41,237 bases of DNA from Bacillota bacterium (lineage in GTDB: Bacteria; Bacillota; Clostridia; Peptostreptococcales; Anaerovoracaceae): assembly GCA_017417045.1 (NCBI GenBank), contig JAFPZZ010000030.1:1-41237 (forward strand). The letters run 5' to 3'. The notes under the pieces were generated by a model that made no database searches, had not been told where the DNA came from, and was given only the letters and a program-made list of their open reading frames with translations. Of this stretch, positions 1-9,356 are shown piece after piece. The position numbers were made by a program, and so were the translations under genes. The stretch's first letter is position 1. Each line of letters opens with the position of its first letter.

Positions 1-1610
1 CGTTCCAGTTACATCATAGCTCGCGCCTTCGCCTTCTATGAAGCCGTCTCCGCTTACCGTTACTGTGCTGTTGGTCAGCGGCTGGCCGTCGTAGGTCTTG
101 CTGTCTGTCGCAGAAGTCAGCGTCACGCTTCTCTTAGTGACTGCGAGAGTACCTTCGTCGGTAGCGTCCTCGTAGTTCGGATTCGTCGCCTTGACCTTGT
201 AGTTTACGGTTCCGAAATCGGTGATGCTCGGCGCGGCTGCGCTCCAGCTCTCTCCTCCGTCGGTGCTGTAAGCCAGGGTAGTTCCTTCGGTCACGCTCGG
301 CGTTGCTCCGCCGTCATGCGCTGCTCCGTCATACTTGCCGCTGTAATCTACGGCTTCGACGGTCATCGTTGCCTTGGTGATCGAAAGCTTTCCTTCGGTC
401 TTGCTTATCGTGTAGTTGTCTGCCTTGAATGCAGATCCTTCGGTGTAGGTGATGGTGTTGGTCACTTCACCTTCTTCTACCGTTGTTACACTTCCGGTAG
501 CTGTGATGTCTGTGACTTCGCCTTCTACGAATCCGTCTCCGCCTACTGTTACTTCAGGCTTGGTCAGCGCTGTTCCGTCGTAGACCTTGCTTCCGCCCTC
601 GGAGGTGAGCGTTACCTCCCTTGCCGTAATCCACAAATCTCCTATAGTCGAGGAGATCGTATAGTTATCAGCGTTGAACGCTCCCTGCGTAGTGTAGGTA
701 ATGGTGTTGGCCACTCTACCTTCAGAAACGTTAGTAACGCTTCCGATAGCAGTCGGCGTGGTGACCTCGCCTTCCACAAAGCCATCTCCTCCGACGGTAA
801 CTGTCGGCATGGCGAGGGGCTCGCCATCATAAGGCTTGCTGCCCTGTCCGGAAGTCAGAGTAATCGTTCTCTTCTGAACGACCAGCGCTCCTTCGGCGGT
901 AGCGGTTTCGTAGTTCGGGTTAGCCGCTCTTACTTGGTAATTTGTGGTTCCAGCATTTGTTCTGCTCGGAGCAGTCTCGCTCCATGTGGTTCCACCATCA
1001 GTACTGTACTCGATGGTCGTTCCTGTCGTTACAGACGCGCTTGCGGTTGCAGCATGAGCCGTGCCATCGTAAAGTCCTTCAAATCCGACAGTGCTGGCAG
1101 TCATAGTTGCCGGAGTGATCGTCAATTTAACAGGATCACCGATCACCCAGGTAACGGTGTAGTTGGAGTCGCTGTAATTGCAAGACGCTTCAACAAGTGC
1201 TGTGGTATAAGATCCAACATTTATTCCGGAAACAGTCGTGCTGCCGGTATAGCTGAACTTATTCTGATCAAATGCCGCACTTGTGCTTGTCGCAGTGACC
1301 GAACCGGTGTAGCTCTGCTCCTCTCCGTTGTAAACCTTTTCAGTGCTGCTGCCGTTAACAGTTATGGTCAGCATAGCAGGATTGATAGTCAGCGTACCCG
1401 GAGTAGTAGTCACCTCATAATATGAAGGATATCCTGTCTCAGGAGCCTCGTAAGTGATAGCGCCAACAGTCGTTATCGAAGGAGCTTCTCCGACTATGGC
1501 TGCAACGGATGATGCATCAGATTCGAGAGCACCCGAAATGGTATACTCACCATCCAGCGGCTGTCCATCATAGGTCTTACTGTCCGTCTTCGCAGTTATC
1601 GTCAGCGGCA
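1..1610 (-). repeat. Alternating MBG-like module array inside the surface protein
   Basis: Reading on the minus strand, about seven beta modules follow one another. Type A (about 83 residues, roughly 250 bp) carries SK-YDG and a VTVGGDGFVEGEVT core and closes with ADNYTIS; copies lie at about 870-620, 620-375 and 135-1, with a diverged one near 1605-1385. Type B (about 80 residues) carries YDG-AH and YSTDGG and closes with NPNYE; copies lie at about 1105-870 and 375-135. A further diverged module with VYNGEEQSY lies at about 1385-1130. The visible order is A', diverged, B, A, A, B, A, so a B-A-A block appears to have been duplicated. Similarity is visible at DNA level, so recombination could change copy number. 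Confidence 0.8.
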
Positions 1611-4600
1611 GTGTGTAGTAGATCTTTATAGTGATGCCGCCTTCGGTAACGGTAACGGTCTGCTGCGGATCGTAATTGTTTACAGTGAGATCCTTCTCCT
1701 GATAGGTAGTTACGGGCTGTGCGGTGAACTGTGTTCCGATCGTCGCGGTAGTAGTCACATCCTCTGCCACCTTGGTGGTCGTCCCCTTAAGGTAATGCTC
1801 AACTACTACCTGCGCCTCATTCAGCCTGAAGTGAGCATAGTAAGTATGCTCCTCGTAAACACCGTTGTTCTTCGAGGGAGTGAAGTGTTCATCGGTGCTT
1901 ATTGAAGCTGTACTTGTATCAACTGTCCAGTAATCGAACGCGTATGTGCTGCTGCTTGGTGTCGCCGTGGAACCCTGTGCCGTTCCACTTGCAGCCTTGA
2001 TGGCTTCGGAGGTCGGGCTTACAGAGCCCTTTGCCTCATCACCTTCCGCGACAGCATAGTTGATAGTAACATCGTTCTCCTCCCAAACCGCGAACATAGC
2101 CTGATAGGGAGTCTCCTCATCAGCTGCCACCTTTGTTGCGAGCTTTGTGAAGCCCTCATCGGAGTAGAACGCACCCGAAGTACTGCCCTCTGAATCGGCC
2201 TTAAAGTAGATGCCAGGAGCAGTTATAGTCTGAGTCCAGTTAGAACTTGTTTCCATCCAGATAGCTGCGTCTGTGGCATTATTCGCCATATTGACCATCT
2301 TCCAGCCCTTGAATGTGTATCCTTCACGGGTCAGAGCAGTCTGGATATCTACAGCCTCATTGATCTGAAGGAGTATAGGTTTAGCCTCTGTAGATTCACT
2401 GGATTTGTCATCGATATGGAACGCTGCCGTACCATCATTTCTAAACCAAGGAATGAACGTGGGTGTCGGTTCTTCTATCTTCTTATATTCAGCGCGAAGC
2501 TGGATCGTGTATTGCTTTTTCTGTACACGCAGATCTTCCCAATCCGGCTGCGTCTGATCAATGATATCGCCATTGGCGTCCAGATAATTGTTTTGATCAT
2601 CCTGAACATATCCATCCAGATTCTGGACTCTCGCATTTGCCTTGAGAACCTGGAATACAGATCCGGCGTAAATGACGGAACCCTCTAGATCCTCATAATA
2701 CCCGCCATCTACAAGTGATTCGTCTATGACCCACTTCTGCATTACCCAGTGATCAAACTGATAGCGTGCTGGACCTTTGACCGCTGGCGCTGCATAAGCA
2801 TTTGCACCATCTATATACAGAGTTGTATCAGAAGCGCTTCCCGTTCCAGCACCGGAATTGCCATTTCCATCGAGATCAGGATCGGTAAGGTTGTAGAGAA
2901 CGCCTATACCATCAGCGCCATCAAGAGTAGCACTCCACATGGCGTAAAGATTGAATTCCTTTGTGATCCAGAAACGATCTCTTTCTGTAAAGGAGCCAGT
3001 ATCTTCATCATAGGCGTATGCATCACTGTTATAACCAGGACCAGACGTTCCCTCCGGCTTTGGACTTCCAGATTCGATATTGCCCCACTTATCCATATTG
3101 TCAGTCATGTGGGTAGTCTTATCGTATTCAGTCGTAACTGTAGATTCATTCAACACGAAAGACTCATCAAACATCTTTGTGAGGTTCTGATCTCTATACC
3201 AACCTCCGAAGATATATCCATCACGTTTTCCTGTGGGCACACTGATCTTTCCGCCATAAGAAACACGGAAGTTCATATTCTGATCATCAGAGCCCCAGTC
3301 AAGCGTAGAATCGGTTCCGGCATTTGGATGCAGGAATACACGATACTGGATCAGACGCCACTTTGCATAGACAGTAAGACCGCCTTCAGGCATCTTAAGA
3401 TGGACCTCTTCTCCTTCATCATTTGTCGACACAAAAGCGACAGCCTGTGTGCATGACTCGTCTAGGAACCATCCCTCGAATTTGTAACCCATTGGGGCAG
3501 AAGGTTCGTAACTGGCATATTCAGAGATATCATCACCATACAGGATGTCATCTTCCTCTTTCCACTGCCCGTGTCCATCCTCGTCGACAGGATTTCCGTT
3601 TCCATCAAAATACGCTCCATCCATGAAGTTGATGGCATATTTATTTCTTGTGTAATAGAAATCTATTGACTGATCATGTGTGCTATCATCTAGCGCTCTT
3701 CCGTTAGAACCAAACTCGGGATCAGAGGCATATTGCGTAAAACCTGCAATATGAGTAAAGTCACCGTCTTTACGAACAAAATTATATCTTGCAGATATTG
3801 TGTTTATAAGTGTGAAATCGATACCATTGTAGGTTTTATCAACAGGATCACTGGGTAAAGCTTCCACGTAGTAATACATGGTCTTCAACGGACGATTTGC
3901 TGTATTTAAATGAAACGTTATGCTCTCTGCGGGCATAGCGGTCAGACTAACTATTACCTCACTATTATTACCATTACCAACTGAGGTATTGCCTTGAGGT
4001 TGCCAACGTTCACCGTGATTATACGTGACACCGTTTGTGCCTACTATTGGGAATTCAGAGAGAATGTCCTGCTGATAGAGCGCAGTGATCGTTTTAATTG
4101 TTGTCCACTCATTTTGGCCACCACTACGTGTATATACTGTTCCGGTATACTCATTCGAGTAAGTATAATTCCACCAGCCAGTGCGGTTTCTCCACCATCT
4201 CCCATTATTATAGTAGAGATGAACCTGAGTATATCCCCCGTTGCCGTCTGGAATGTAATAATCTCCATCATTAGTGCCTGTATATGGTGTATAGACATAT
4301 ACGCCTTGTGCCTGGAACCGAAGTGTATATTCATTCCTGTCATAATAAATATGTATGACAGTTGATCCTTCTGCAGCGACCTTTATATCCTGAATTACAT
4401 CTACTCCATCTACCTTTATGGTTTCTGTAAACCCGATTTCTTTGAGATGAAAGCCTGTGTACTGTTTGTTCACCCCGTTTACACGGGCATAATCTGCACC
4501 GTTTGGTTGTGTGATTGTACCAAGGTTTCTTACAGTGCTCCCGATATTACCTGTAAGGGGAATCGTTTCCTCAAAGTCATATCCATCACCGTCTACATTC

Positions 4601-6498
4601 TGTTTCCAGATGATGACGGTATACGCAGCAGTCTGATTCGGGATCCAGCTTGCATAAATAGTAGTCTTGTCAGTGAGCTTATTCCCAAACTCATACTTTC
4701 CGGTTGTCACGCTGGGATTATTACCATGTGCATCTGCATGCTCTTTAGTGTCATACCATCCGCCAAAAGTATATCCGTTACGTACCATTTCTAGTGAAGG
4801 GGCGGTTGTGATGTCTTCAGATTTTACAAACTGAGGAGCATTATAAGTACCGCCTTTTCCGTTTTCGTCAAAGACGAGCCAGTGCCCTTCTGGTGCATTT
4901 ACAGAGAATACAACATCTCCCTTGATAATGACATTAGAATTAACTTCATACAGATTGCCGTCACTATAACCTACGATGTTGTCACTTCCTGATTTGACGT
5001 TCCAACCAAGAAAACCATGTACCTCATCTGTGGGAGTATATGTCTTTTCGATTTTATAGCTGTATTCATCCAGAACAGAATCCGCACGGAATTCAATAGT
5101 ATCTGTTCCAAGTGATGCCCCTGTGTCATCCTGAAAGTCTATCTTGTATTGCTTAAACAGCATGGCGTAATAGACTAACGGATCTCCACCAGCTTCAGCA
5201 TCATTATCAGGTGGAAGAATATTATCTACTTCTGTACGGACCTGATCGATCAACAGTGCCGCAGTGGTAGTAGTATAATTCGGATCTGTCGTCCACCCCT
5301 TAAAGATGATTCCGGAATCAGGTTCGAATTCAGGCTCAGGAATAACTGTCTCCATATCATCGCCTTCTTTGACGAACATGGATGTGATCTCCGTTGAGCC
5401 ATTCATGAACTTCACGAGCAGACGGTTGTGTGCCTCCTCATCTCCCACGATATATATCGAGAAATGCGGCGCCGTTACCCTGATGCCCTCGCTTCTTCTG
5501 AGCTTCTTTGCGCTGAGCTCGTCGAACTTGAGCTCCACCTTCTCGGCCTTACGGACGGCCTTCTGCATCTTCTTGATGACCTTGTCGAGCCCCTTGCTCT
5601 GCTCGATCTCCGCGGCAGCCTCTTCCTCAGCCTCCTCCACAGTCTTATCGAAGTGATAGACCCTGGTGTTATCGCCGAACATCTCGCCCTCGAAGCTGAG
5701 GTCGACGTCGCGTGCGTCAAGCTTCTCACCGTCTTCATCGACTACGGTGATATCCATGACTATGGGATCGGTCAAAGTGATGCCTGATTCGGCGAGCACC
5801 TCAAGATACGGGGCGGCTTCATCCTCGTCAAGGACGCGGACGCTGAGCTCTGCGCCGAAGGGAAGATCCTCCGCGCTGCCGGCGATGCTCGCGTAGCCGT
5901 CAGTGCCTCTGATGGGCTGCTCAAGAGCTTCGGGATCGGCGGTCAGCACAGCTGCGGGCTGCGCAGGCTGAGCTTCAGCCTCAGCTTCGCCTTCCCCAAG
6001 CAGTTCTGCTTCTCCCTCGCCGGGAGCGGCTTCTCCGTCCGCGGCTTCGGCCTCTGCGGCCTGCTCGCCGTTTTCGGCTTCGCCTTCGAGCTCTGATGCT
6101 TCGCCCTCAGCGGGAAGCTCATCAGCGGAGCCATCGGCGGGCAGATCGCCCTCCTCTTCTCCTGAGCCTTCCTCCTCGGTCAAAGCGCTCGGCTCCTCTG
6201 CACCTGCCTCTGCGGCTTCGGGCAGATCCGCGGCGTCGCCGTCCGTAGCATCCTCTGCTTCGGGCTCATCGGCTGCGGGCTTCGCGTCAAGAACGTCTCC
6301 GTCCGTGATGCCTCCCGGCTCCTCCTCATCGGGCTTGGCAGCTACTTCTGTTTCTGCCCCGTCCGGATACGCGGTCTCCTCGGTGAGCTCGTAGAGGGGT
6401 GCTTCCACCGGTTCAGCGTATACGGGAAGCGCAAACGAGGGCAGGCACATTGCCACCGTGAGCACTATCACGCATAGCCTTTTCAGAAAGTTTTTCAT
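1..6498 (-). CDS. Giant secreted repeat surface protein (InlB-type, MucBP-like and MBG-like modules), 3' end outside window
   Basis: One minus-strand frame stays open for 2166 codons from an ATG at 6498 to the window edge, so the C-terminus and any wall anchor are not visible. The start follows a strong AGAGGGAG site (6509-6516). Residues 1-28 are a signal peptide (basic start, hydrophobic core, likely cut after VYA). Residues 29-185 are very acidic, rich in Glu, Ala and Asp. A folded region with a charged helix follows to about residue 355. Next come InlB/Listeria-Bacteroides-type beta repeats ending in motifs such as YTFGGWYD, YKFEGWF and YIFGGWYRD (about 355-1500), with aromatic stretches. 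A MucBP-like unit lies near 1561-1628 (VVVEHYLKG...IKIYYT), and MBG-like modules with K-YDG motifs fill the rest. The family is typical of Gram-positive cell-surface adhesins; binding partner unknown. Base composition shifts from GC-rich (acidic part) to more AT-rich (InlB part), suggesting assembly from different sources. Confidence 0.9.
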   Translation of the reverse strand, partial: MKNFLKRLCVIVLTVAMCLPSFALPVYAEPVEAPLYELTEETAYPDGAETEVAAKPDEEEPGGITDGDVLDAKPAADEPEAEDATDGDAADLPEAAEAGAEEPSALTEEEGSGEEEGDLPADGSADELPAEGEASELEGEAENGEQAAEAEAADGEAAPGEGEAELLGEGEAEAEAQPAQPAAVLTADPEALEQPIRGTDGYASIAGSAEDLPFGAELSVRVLDEDEAAPYLEVLAESGITLTDPIVMDITVVDEDGEKLDARDVDLSFEGEMFGDNTRVYHFDKTVEEAEEEAAAEIEQSKGLDKVIKKMQKAVRKAEKVELKFDELSAKKLRRSEGIRVTAPHFSIYIVGDEEAHNRLLVKFMNGSTEITSMFVKEGDDMETVIPEPEFEPDSGIIFKGWTTDPNYTTTTAALLIDQVRTEVDNILPPDNDAEAGGDPLVYYAMLFKQYKIDFQDDTGASLGTDTIEFRADSVLDEYSYKIEKTYTPTDEVHGFLGWNVKSGSDNIVGYSDGNLYEVNSNVIIKGDVVFSVNAPEGHWLVFDENGKGGTYNAPQFVKSEDITTAPSLEMVRNGYTFGGWYDTKEHADAHGNNPSVTTGKYEFGNKLTDKTTIYASWIPNQTAAYTVIIWKQNVDGDGYDFEETIPLTGNIGSTVRNLGTITQPNGADYARVNGVNKQYTGFHLKEIGFTETIKVDGVDVIQDIKVAAEGSTVIHIYYDRNEYTLRFQAQGVYVYTPYTGTNDGDYYIPDGNGGYTQVHLYYNNGRWWRNRTGWWNYTYSNEYTGTVYTRSGGQNEWTTIKTITALYQQDILSEFPIVGTNGVTYNHGERWQPQGNTSVGNGNNSEVIVSLTAMPAESITFHLNTANRPLKTMYYYVEALPSDPVDKTYNGIDFTLINTISARYNFVRKDGDFTHIAGFTQYASDPEFGSNGRALDDSTHDQSIDFYYTRNKYAINFMDGAYFDGNGNPVDEDGHGQWKEEDDILYGDDISEYASYEPSAPMGYKFEGWFLDESCTQAVAFVSTNDEGEEVHLKMPEGGLTVYAKWRLIQYRVFLHPNAGTDSTLDWGSDDQNMNFRVSYGGKISVPTGKRDGYIFGGWYRDQNLTKMFDESFVLNESTVTTEYDKTTHMTDNMDKWGNIESGSPKPEGTSGPGYNSDAYAYDEDTGSFTERDRFWITKEFNLYAMWSATLDGADGIGVLYNLTDPDLDGNGNSGAGTGSASDTTLYIDGANAYAAPAVKGPARYQFDHWVMQKWVIDESLVDGGYYEDLEGSVIYAGSVFQVLKANARVQNLDGYVQDDQNNYLDANGDIIDQTQPDWEDLRVQKKQYTIQLRAEYKKIEEPTPTFIPWFRNDGTAAFHIDDKSSESTEAKPILLQINEAVDIQTALTREGYTFKGWKMVNMANNATDAAIWMETSSNWTQTITAPGIYFKADSEGSTSGAFYSDEGFTKLATKVAADEETPYQAMFAVWEENDVTINYAVAEGDEAKGSVSPTSEAIKAASGTAQGSTATPSSSTYAFDYWTVDTSTASISTDEHFTPSKNNGVYEEHTYYAHFRLNEAQVVVEHYLKGTTTKVAEDVTTTATIGTQFTAQPVTTYQEKDLTVNNYDPQQTVTVTEGGITIKIYYTLPLTITAKTDSKTYDGQPLDGEYTISGALESDASSVAAIVGEAPSITTVGAITYEAPETGYPSYYEVTTTPGTLTINPAMLTITVNGSSTEKVYNGEEQSYTGSVTATSTSAAFDQNKFSYTGSTTVSGINVGSYTTALVEASCNYSDSNYTVTWVIGDPVKLTITPATMTASTVGFEGLYDGTAHAATASASVTTGTTIEYSTDGGTTWSETAPSRTNAGTTNYQVRAANPNYETATAEGALVVQKRTITLTSGQGSKPYDGEPLAMPTVTVGGDGFVEGEVTTPTAIGSVTNVSEGRVANTITYTTQGAFNADNYTISSTIGDLWITAREVTLTSEGGSKVYDGTALTKPEVTVGGDGFVEGEVTDITATGSVTTVEEGEVTNTITYTEGSAFKADNYTISKTEGKLSITKATMTVEAVDYSGKYDGAAHDGGATPSVTEGTTLAYSTDGGESWSAAAPSITDFGTVNYKVKATNPNYEDATDEGTLAVTKRSVTLTSATDSKTYDGQPLTNSTVTVSGDGFIEGEGASYDVTGT

Positions 6499-6572
6499 AG
6501 TATAAAACTCCCTCTATGGACCTATGCTGCTTTCTCATACAGGTTTCAGCCTCCCCCATAAACAACATCTAT

Positions 6573-6643
6573 GAAATAAAATGAAAATAGACCGACAGCA
6601 CAAGAAGCCAGGCGAATGAGCCAGGCTCTCTCATCTGTGGTCT
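6573..6643 (-). promoter_or_regulatory. Leader hairpin with U-rich tail (possible attenuator)
   Basis: On the minus strand, AGACCACAG (6643-6635) can pair with CTGTCGGTCT (6598-6589, one bulged base). This encloses an inner hairpin whose arms are two copies of an AGCCAGGC-like octamer (6606-6627, one mismatch). The outer stem is followed in the transcript by a U-rich stretch (TATTTTCATTTTATTT) about 75 nt before the surface-protein start codon. This is terminator-like and could attenuate transcription. No known riboswitch class was recognised. Confidence 0.4.
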
Positions 6644-7011
6644 TGTAATTGTCAGTCCCCCGATTGATAAATGTTGCAGGAACAAGGAGCTTTACATAAC
6701 TATAGATTATGTCTATATCTCGCATAGTTCCAGCAATGTCATTGTAGCACCGGAATCAGCTATTATTCAATGCTATTTTTGTGTTAGGGCTTACATATAA
6801 TGGGTATTTCAGAAGGATTTGAACAGCTCGTGCGATCCTCTGAGATGTGGTTCATGTATATAGTCAAAATCTATACTCTCACTGATAATCCATAAGCGTG
6901 CTCTCATCTATTTTGGATCCGGATATCTTTAAGCGGAACTGAGTTTCCTATACTTGATGCCGTAAGTATTTATATTTAAACTCTATCATTTCATTTTTGC
7001 GCATAGTATCT
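6644..7011. other. AT-rich spacer without a recognisable gene
   Basis: This stretch holds the upstream leader and promoter area of the surface protein (minus) and degenerate sequence before the HicB remnant (plus). The longest plus-strand frame here (ATG near 6799, about 30 codons) resembles nothing recognised and has no clear ribosome binding site. The lower GC than the neighbouring transporter genes and the adjacent gene remnant suggest a decayed insertion site. Confidence 0.5.
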
Positions 7012-7158
7012 ATGCTGGAGTTTCCAAAATACACCGAGCACGCTAAAGCCGAAGGCACGAGCATGAATCAATACTGCCTGTATCTGCTGTCCGGGAATGA
7101 CGCATTTGAGGTAAACGAACGGATAGTCGATATGAAAAGCACCAAGCACAACAAATAA
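7012..7158 (+). pseudogene. Remnant of a HicB-type antitoxin (C-terminal ribbon-helix-helix part)
   Basis: A 48-codon plus-strand frame contains EGTSMNQYCLYLLS. This matches the C-terminal DNA-binding segment of HicB family antitoxins, where (A/E)EGVSLNQY-(L/I)Y-L is the hallmark. An intact HicB has an N-terminal RNase-H-like domain of 60-100 residues before it; here the frame upstream is open but unrelated, there is no ribosome binding site before the ATG, and no HicA toxin gene is adjacent. The remnant is followed 12 nt later by a strong terminator, probably its original one. I read it as the scar of a lost HicAB cassette; a stand-alone short DNA-binding peptide is less likely. Confidence 0.6.
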
Positions 7159-7170
7159 CTAAGATCATAT

Positions 7171-7196
7171 AAAGACCCGCCAACAGGCGGGTCTTT
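7171..7196. terminator. Bidirectional intrinsic terminator
   Basis: A perfect 10-bp stem AAGACCCGCC / GGCGGGTCTT with a 4-nt AACA loop, with T-rich flanks on both strands. It sits between the plus-strand HicB remnant and the 3' end of the minus-strand transporter operon and can serve both. Confidence 0.85.
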
Positions 7197-7272
7197 CATT
7201 GCATATCTAAATGTATGTACAGCCTATTATAACTTCTGGGCGAAGAGCAGATGCTCGGCAATCTTTTCTCCC

Positions 7273-8268
7273 CTATCTCTCTTCCCTGAAGTACGCGCTC
7301 CCGAGGCTCGCGGGGGGCTGGTTCTCTCTCTTCTGCCTCATAGAAACGATGATGAGCACGACTGTCGTGACCATGTACTGCACGACCTTGTAGATCTGGC
7401 TCGGGATGAAGGGCACCGGCAGCCAGAGGTAGAGCAGCATGAGGCCTCCGAACAGAACGGAGCCCCAGATGGCATTGATCGGCCTCCACAGGCAGAATAT
7501 GACGAGCGCCACGGCTATCCAGCCCTCGCCGGAGAGGCCGTCCCTCATCCACACCGTGCCGGCTATGGTCATGGTATAGACCACGCCTCCTATAGCGGAG
7601 ATGCCGCCGCCTATCACGGTCGCGAGGTATTTGTATTTCTCGACGCTTATTCCGGCCGCGTCGGCTGTCGCGGGAGATTCTCCCACGGCCCTAAGATACA
7701 GGCCCTTTCTGGTCTTTCCCATGAACCAGCTTAAAAACAGCGCTATAGCTATGCCGAGATACACGAAGAAATTGTGACTGAAGAGCAGCGGTCCTATGAC
7801 GGGGATGCCCTGCATAGCCTTCGGGAAGGGCGATGCTATGAAGCCCTCCTTGAGCGTGTTGCTCACGGAGATGAAGCCGCCGCTTCCGGCAGAGGTCGTC
7901 CTCATATATTCTCCGACGAACTGTCCTACGCCGGTCCCGAATATGGTCAGCGCGAGGCCTGTTACGTTCTGATTTGCCCTGAGCGATATTGTCAGGAAGC
8001 TGTATATCAGCGAGCCGAGGCAGCCAGCGGCAAAGGCGCATAGCAGCGCTATTATCGTCGCAGTGACCACGCTGACGCTGTCGCCCGCGGCCTTGTCATA
8101 GTAATACACTCCTGCCAGGCCGAAGGCTCCGCCCATGAACATGAGGCCTTCTACGCCGAGGTTGAGGTTGCCGGATTTTTCGGTGAGTATCTCGCCCGAG
8201 GTGCCGAAGAGCAGCGGAGCGCCGTTGCTCACGGCGGCCTGGATGAATCTGATAAGGTTGAAGTTCAT
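7273..8268 (-). CDS. nupQ: Nucleoside ABC transporter permease, NupQ/BmpC type
   Basis: A 331-residue polytopic membrane protein of the BPD_transp_2 family, the second permease of BMP-type nucleoside importers. The N-terminal LLFGTSGEILTEKSGNLNLGVEG segment (about residues 19-41) is the conserved signature of this subfamily; its neighbour permease carries the related GGEGQI motif. At least eight hydrophobic segments follow, including a coupling region near VGESPATADAAGIS. It forms the membrane channel with the other permease and the ATPase and passes purine nucleosides inward. It overlaps the upstream permease by 4 bp (ATGA), so translation is coupled, and it is the last gene before the terminator at 7171. 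Symbol is by analogy with Bacillus nupNOPQ; exact substrate is inferred. Confidence 0.85.
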   Translation of the reverse strand: MNFNLIRFIQAAVSNGAPLLFGTSGEILTEKSGNLNLGVEGLMFMGGAFGLAGVYYYDKAAGDSVSVVTATIIALLCAFAAGCLGSLIYSFLTISLRANQNVTGLALTIFGTGVGQFVGEYMRTTSAGSGGFISVSNTLKEGFIASPFPKAMQGIPVIGPLLFSHNFFVYLGIAIALFLSWFMGKTRKGLYLRAVGESPATADAAGISVEKYKYLATVIGGGISAIGGVVYTMTIAGTVWMRDGLSGEGWIAVALVIFCLWRPINAIWGSVLFGGLMLLYLWLPVPFIPSQIYKVVQYMVTTVVLIIVSMRQKRENQPPASLGSAYFREER

Positions 8269-9356
8269 CTGCCCTCCTCCTTTCCGCGCCTGAAGAATAC
8301 CTGATAATTTACGAAGAATTCGCAGGCGAGCATGCTCATGAGTATTATCCCGGTGATGATACCGGATATCGAAGCGGGTATGCCGTAGGTGGTCTGCACG
8401 TTGCCCGAGCCCTTGCTGAGCACTGCCATCATCAGTGAGATGGCGACCATCGCGAAGGGGTTGAGCTGAGAGAGCCAGGTTATGGTTATCGCGGTGAAGC
8501 CCGCGCCGTTGGCTATCGTGGACTGGAGCGAGCCATTGGTGCCGGAGGCCAGCATGAAGCCGACTATGCCGCAGATGGCGCCGCTAAGAAAAGCCGTGCG
8601 TACCGTGACCTTGGCCACGTCCATGCCCGCGTACCTTGCTGTATTTTCGGACTCTCCGAGCACCGAGATCTCATAGCCGTGCTTGGTGTAGTTGAGGTAG
8701 ACGTACATGACGACCACCAGCACCGCTACTATGATCCATCCGCAGTGAACACCCATGACCCTCGGAAGCAGCGCCTTGTCCTTGAACTGCGGTATGAGCT
8801 GCGAGCCGGGCTTGCCCTCCCAGGGGCCGCCCTGAAGCCAGGCGACTATGCCTATGGCTATGTAGTTCAGCATCAGCGTAAAGAGCGTCTCGTTGGTGCC
8901 CCAGCGCGCGCGGAAGACCGCCGGTATCGCGGCCCAGATTCCTCCGAAGAGAGCGCCGGCCAGACACATCACGAGCAGCAGCACGGGAGCCGGGAGCCTG
9001 TCCACCCAGAAGAGAGCGAAATAGCTCGCTGCCATGGCGCCCATCGTTATCTGCCCTTCCCCGCCTATGTTCCAGTAGCGCATCTTAAAGCAGGGCGCGA
9101 GGGCGAGGGCCGTGCCGAGCAGCGGTATCATTAGCTTGAATACCTGCCTGCGCCCGGTCGCTTTTGCGAAGGACGAGCTCAGTATCAGGCCGTAGGCGCT
9201 GAAGGGATTCGCGCCGAGGGCGGCGAATATGATGCCGCCTATTATTATCGCTATCACGAGCGAGGCTATCCTGATCGCCCAGACCTTCGCCGGTGAAAGG
9301 ACGCTCTTGCTCCTTTTGGCTATGCGGATCAGAGGCGCTTTGTCTTTTTTATTCAC
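8265..9356 (-). CDS. nupP: Nucleoside ABC transporter permease, NupP/BmpD type
   Basis: A 363-residue permease of the same ABC importer. A basic N-terminus is followed by a first membrane helix (about 25-50), the NPFSAYGLI segment, and the conserved YWNIGGEGQITMGA signature (about residue 95). The conserved coupling loop VLGESENTARYAGMD lies near residue 230. The start codon is GTG at 9356 and overlaps the end of the ATPase gene by 8 bp, so ATPase, this permease and the next form a tightly coupled cassette in the order usual for BMP-type transporters. The pair with nupQ gives a heterodimeric transmembrane domain. Specificity for purine nucleosides is inferred from the xpt gene upstream. Confidence 0.85.
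   Translation of the reverse strand: MNKKDKAPLIRIAKRSKSVLSPAKVWAIRIASLVIAIIIGGIIFAALGANPFSAYGLILSSSFAKATGRRQVFKLMIPLLGTALALAPCFKMRYWNIGGEGQITMGAMAASYFALFWVDRLPAPVLLLVMCLAGALFGGIWAAIPAVFRARWGTNETLFTLMLNYIAIGIVAWLQGGPWEGKPGSQLIPQFKDKALLPRVMGVHCGWIIVAVLVVVMYVYLNYTKHGYEISVLGESENTARYAGMDVAKVTVRTAFLSGAICGIVGFMLASGTNGSLQSTIANGAGFTAITITWLSQLNPFAMVAISLMMAVLSKGSGNVQTTYGIPASISGIITGIILMSMLACEFFVNYQVFFRRGKEEGR

Noticed and set aside
316..1425. Long plus-strand open frame opposite the surface protein
   Set aside because: Translation is low-complexity and Ser/Arg/Cys-rich with no ribosome binding site. It is a shadow of the repeat modules, which on the minus strand give clear MBG-like sequence.
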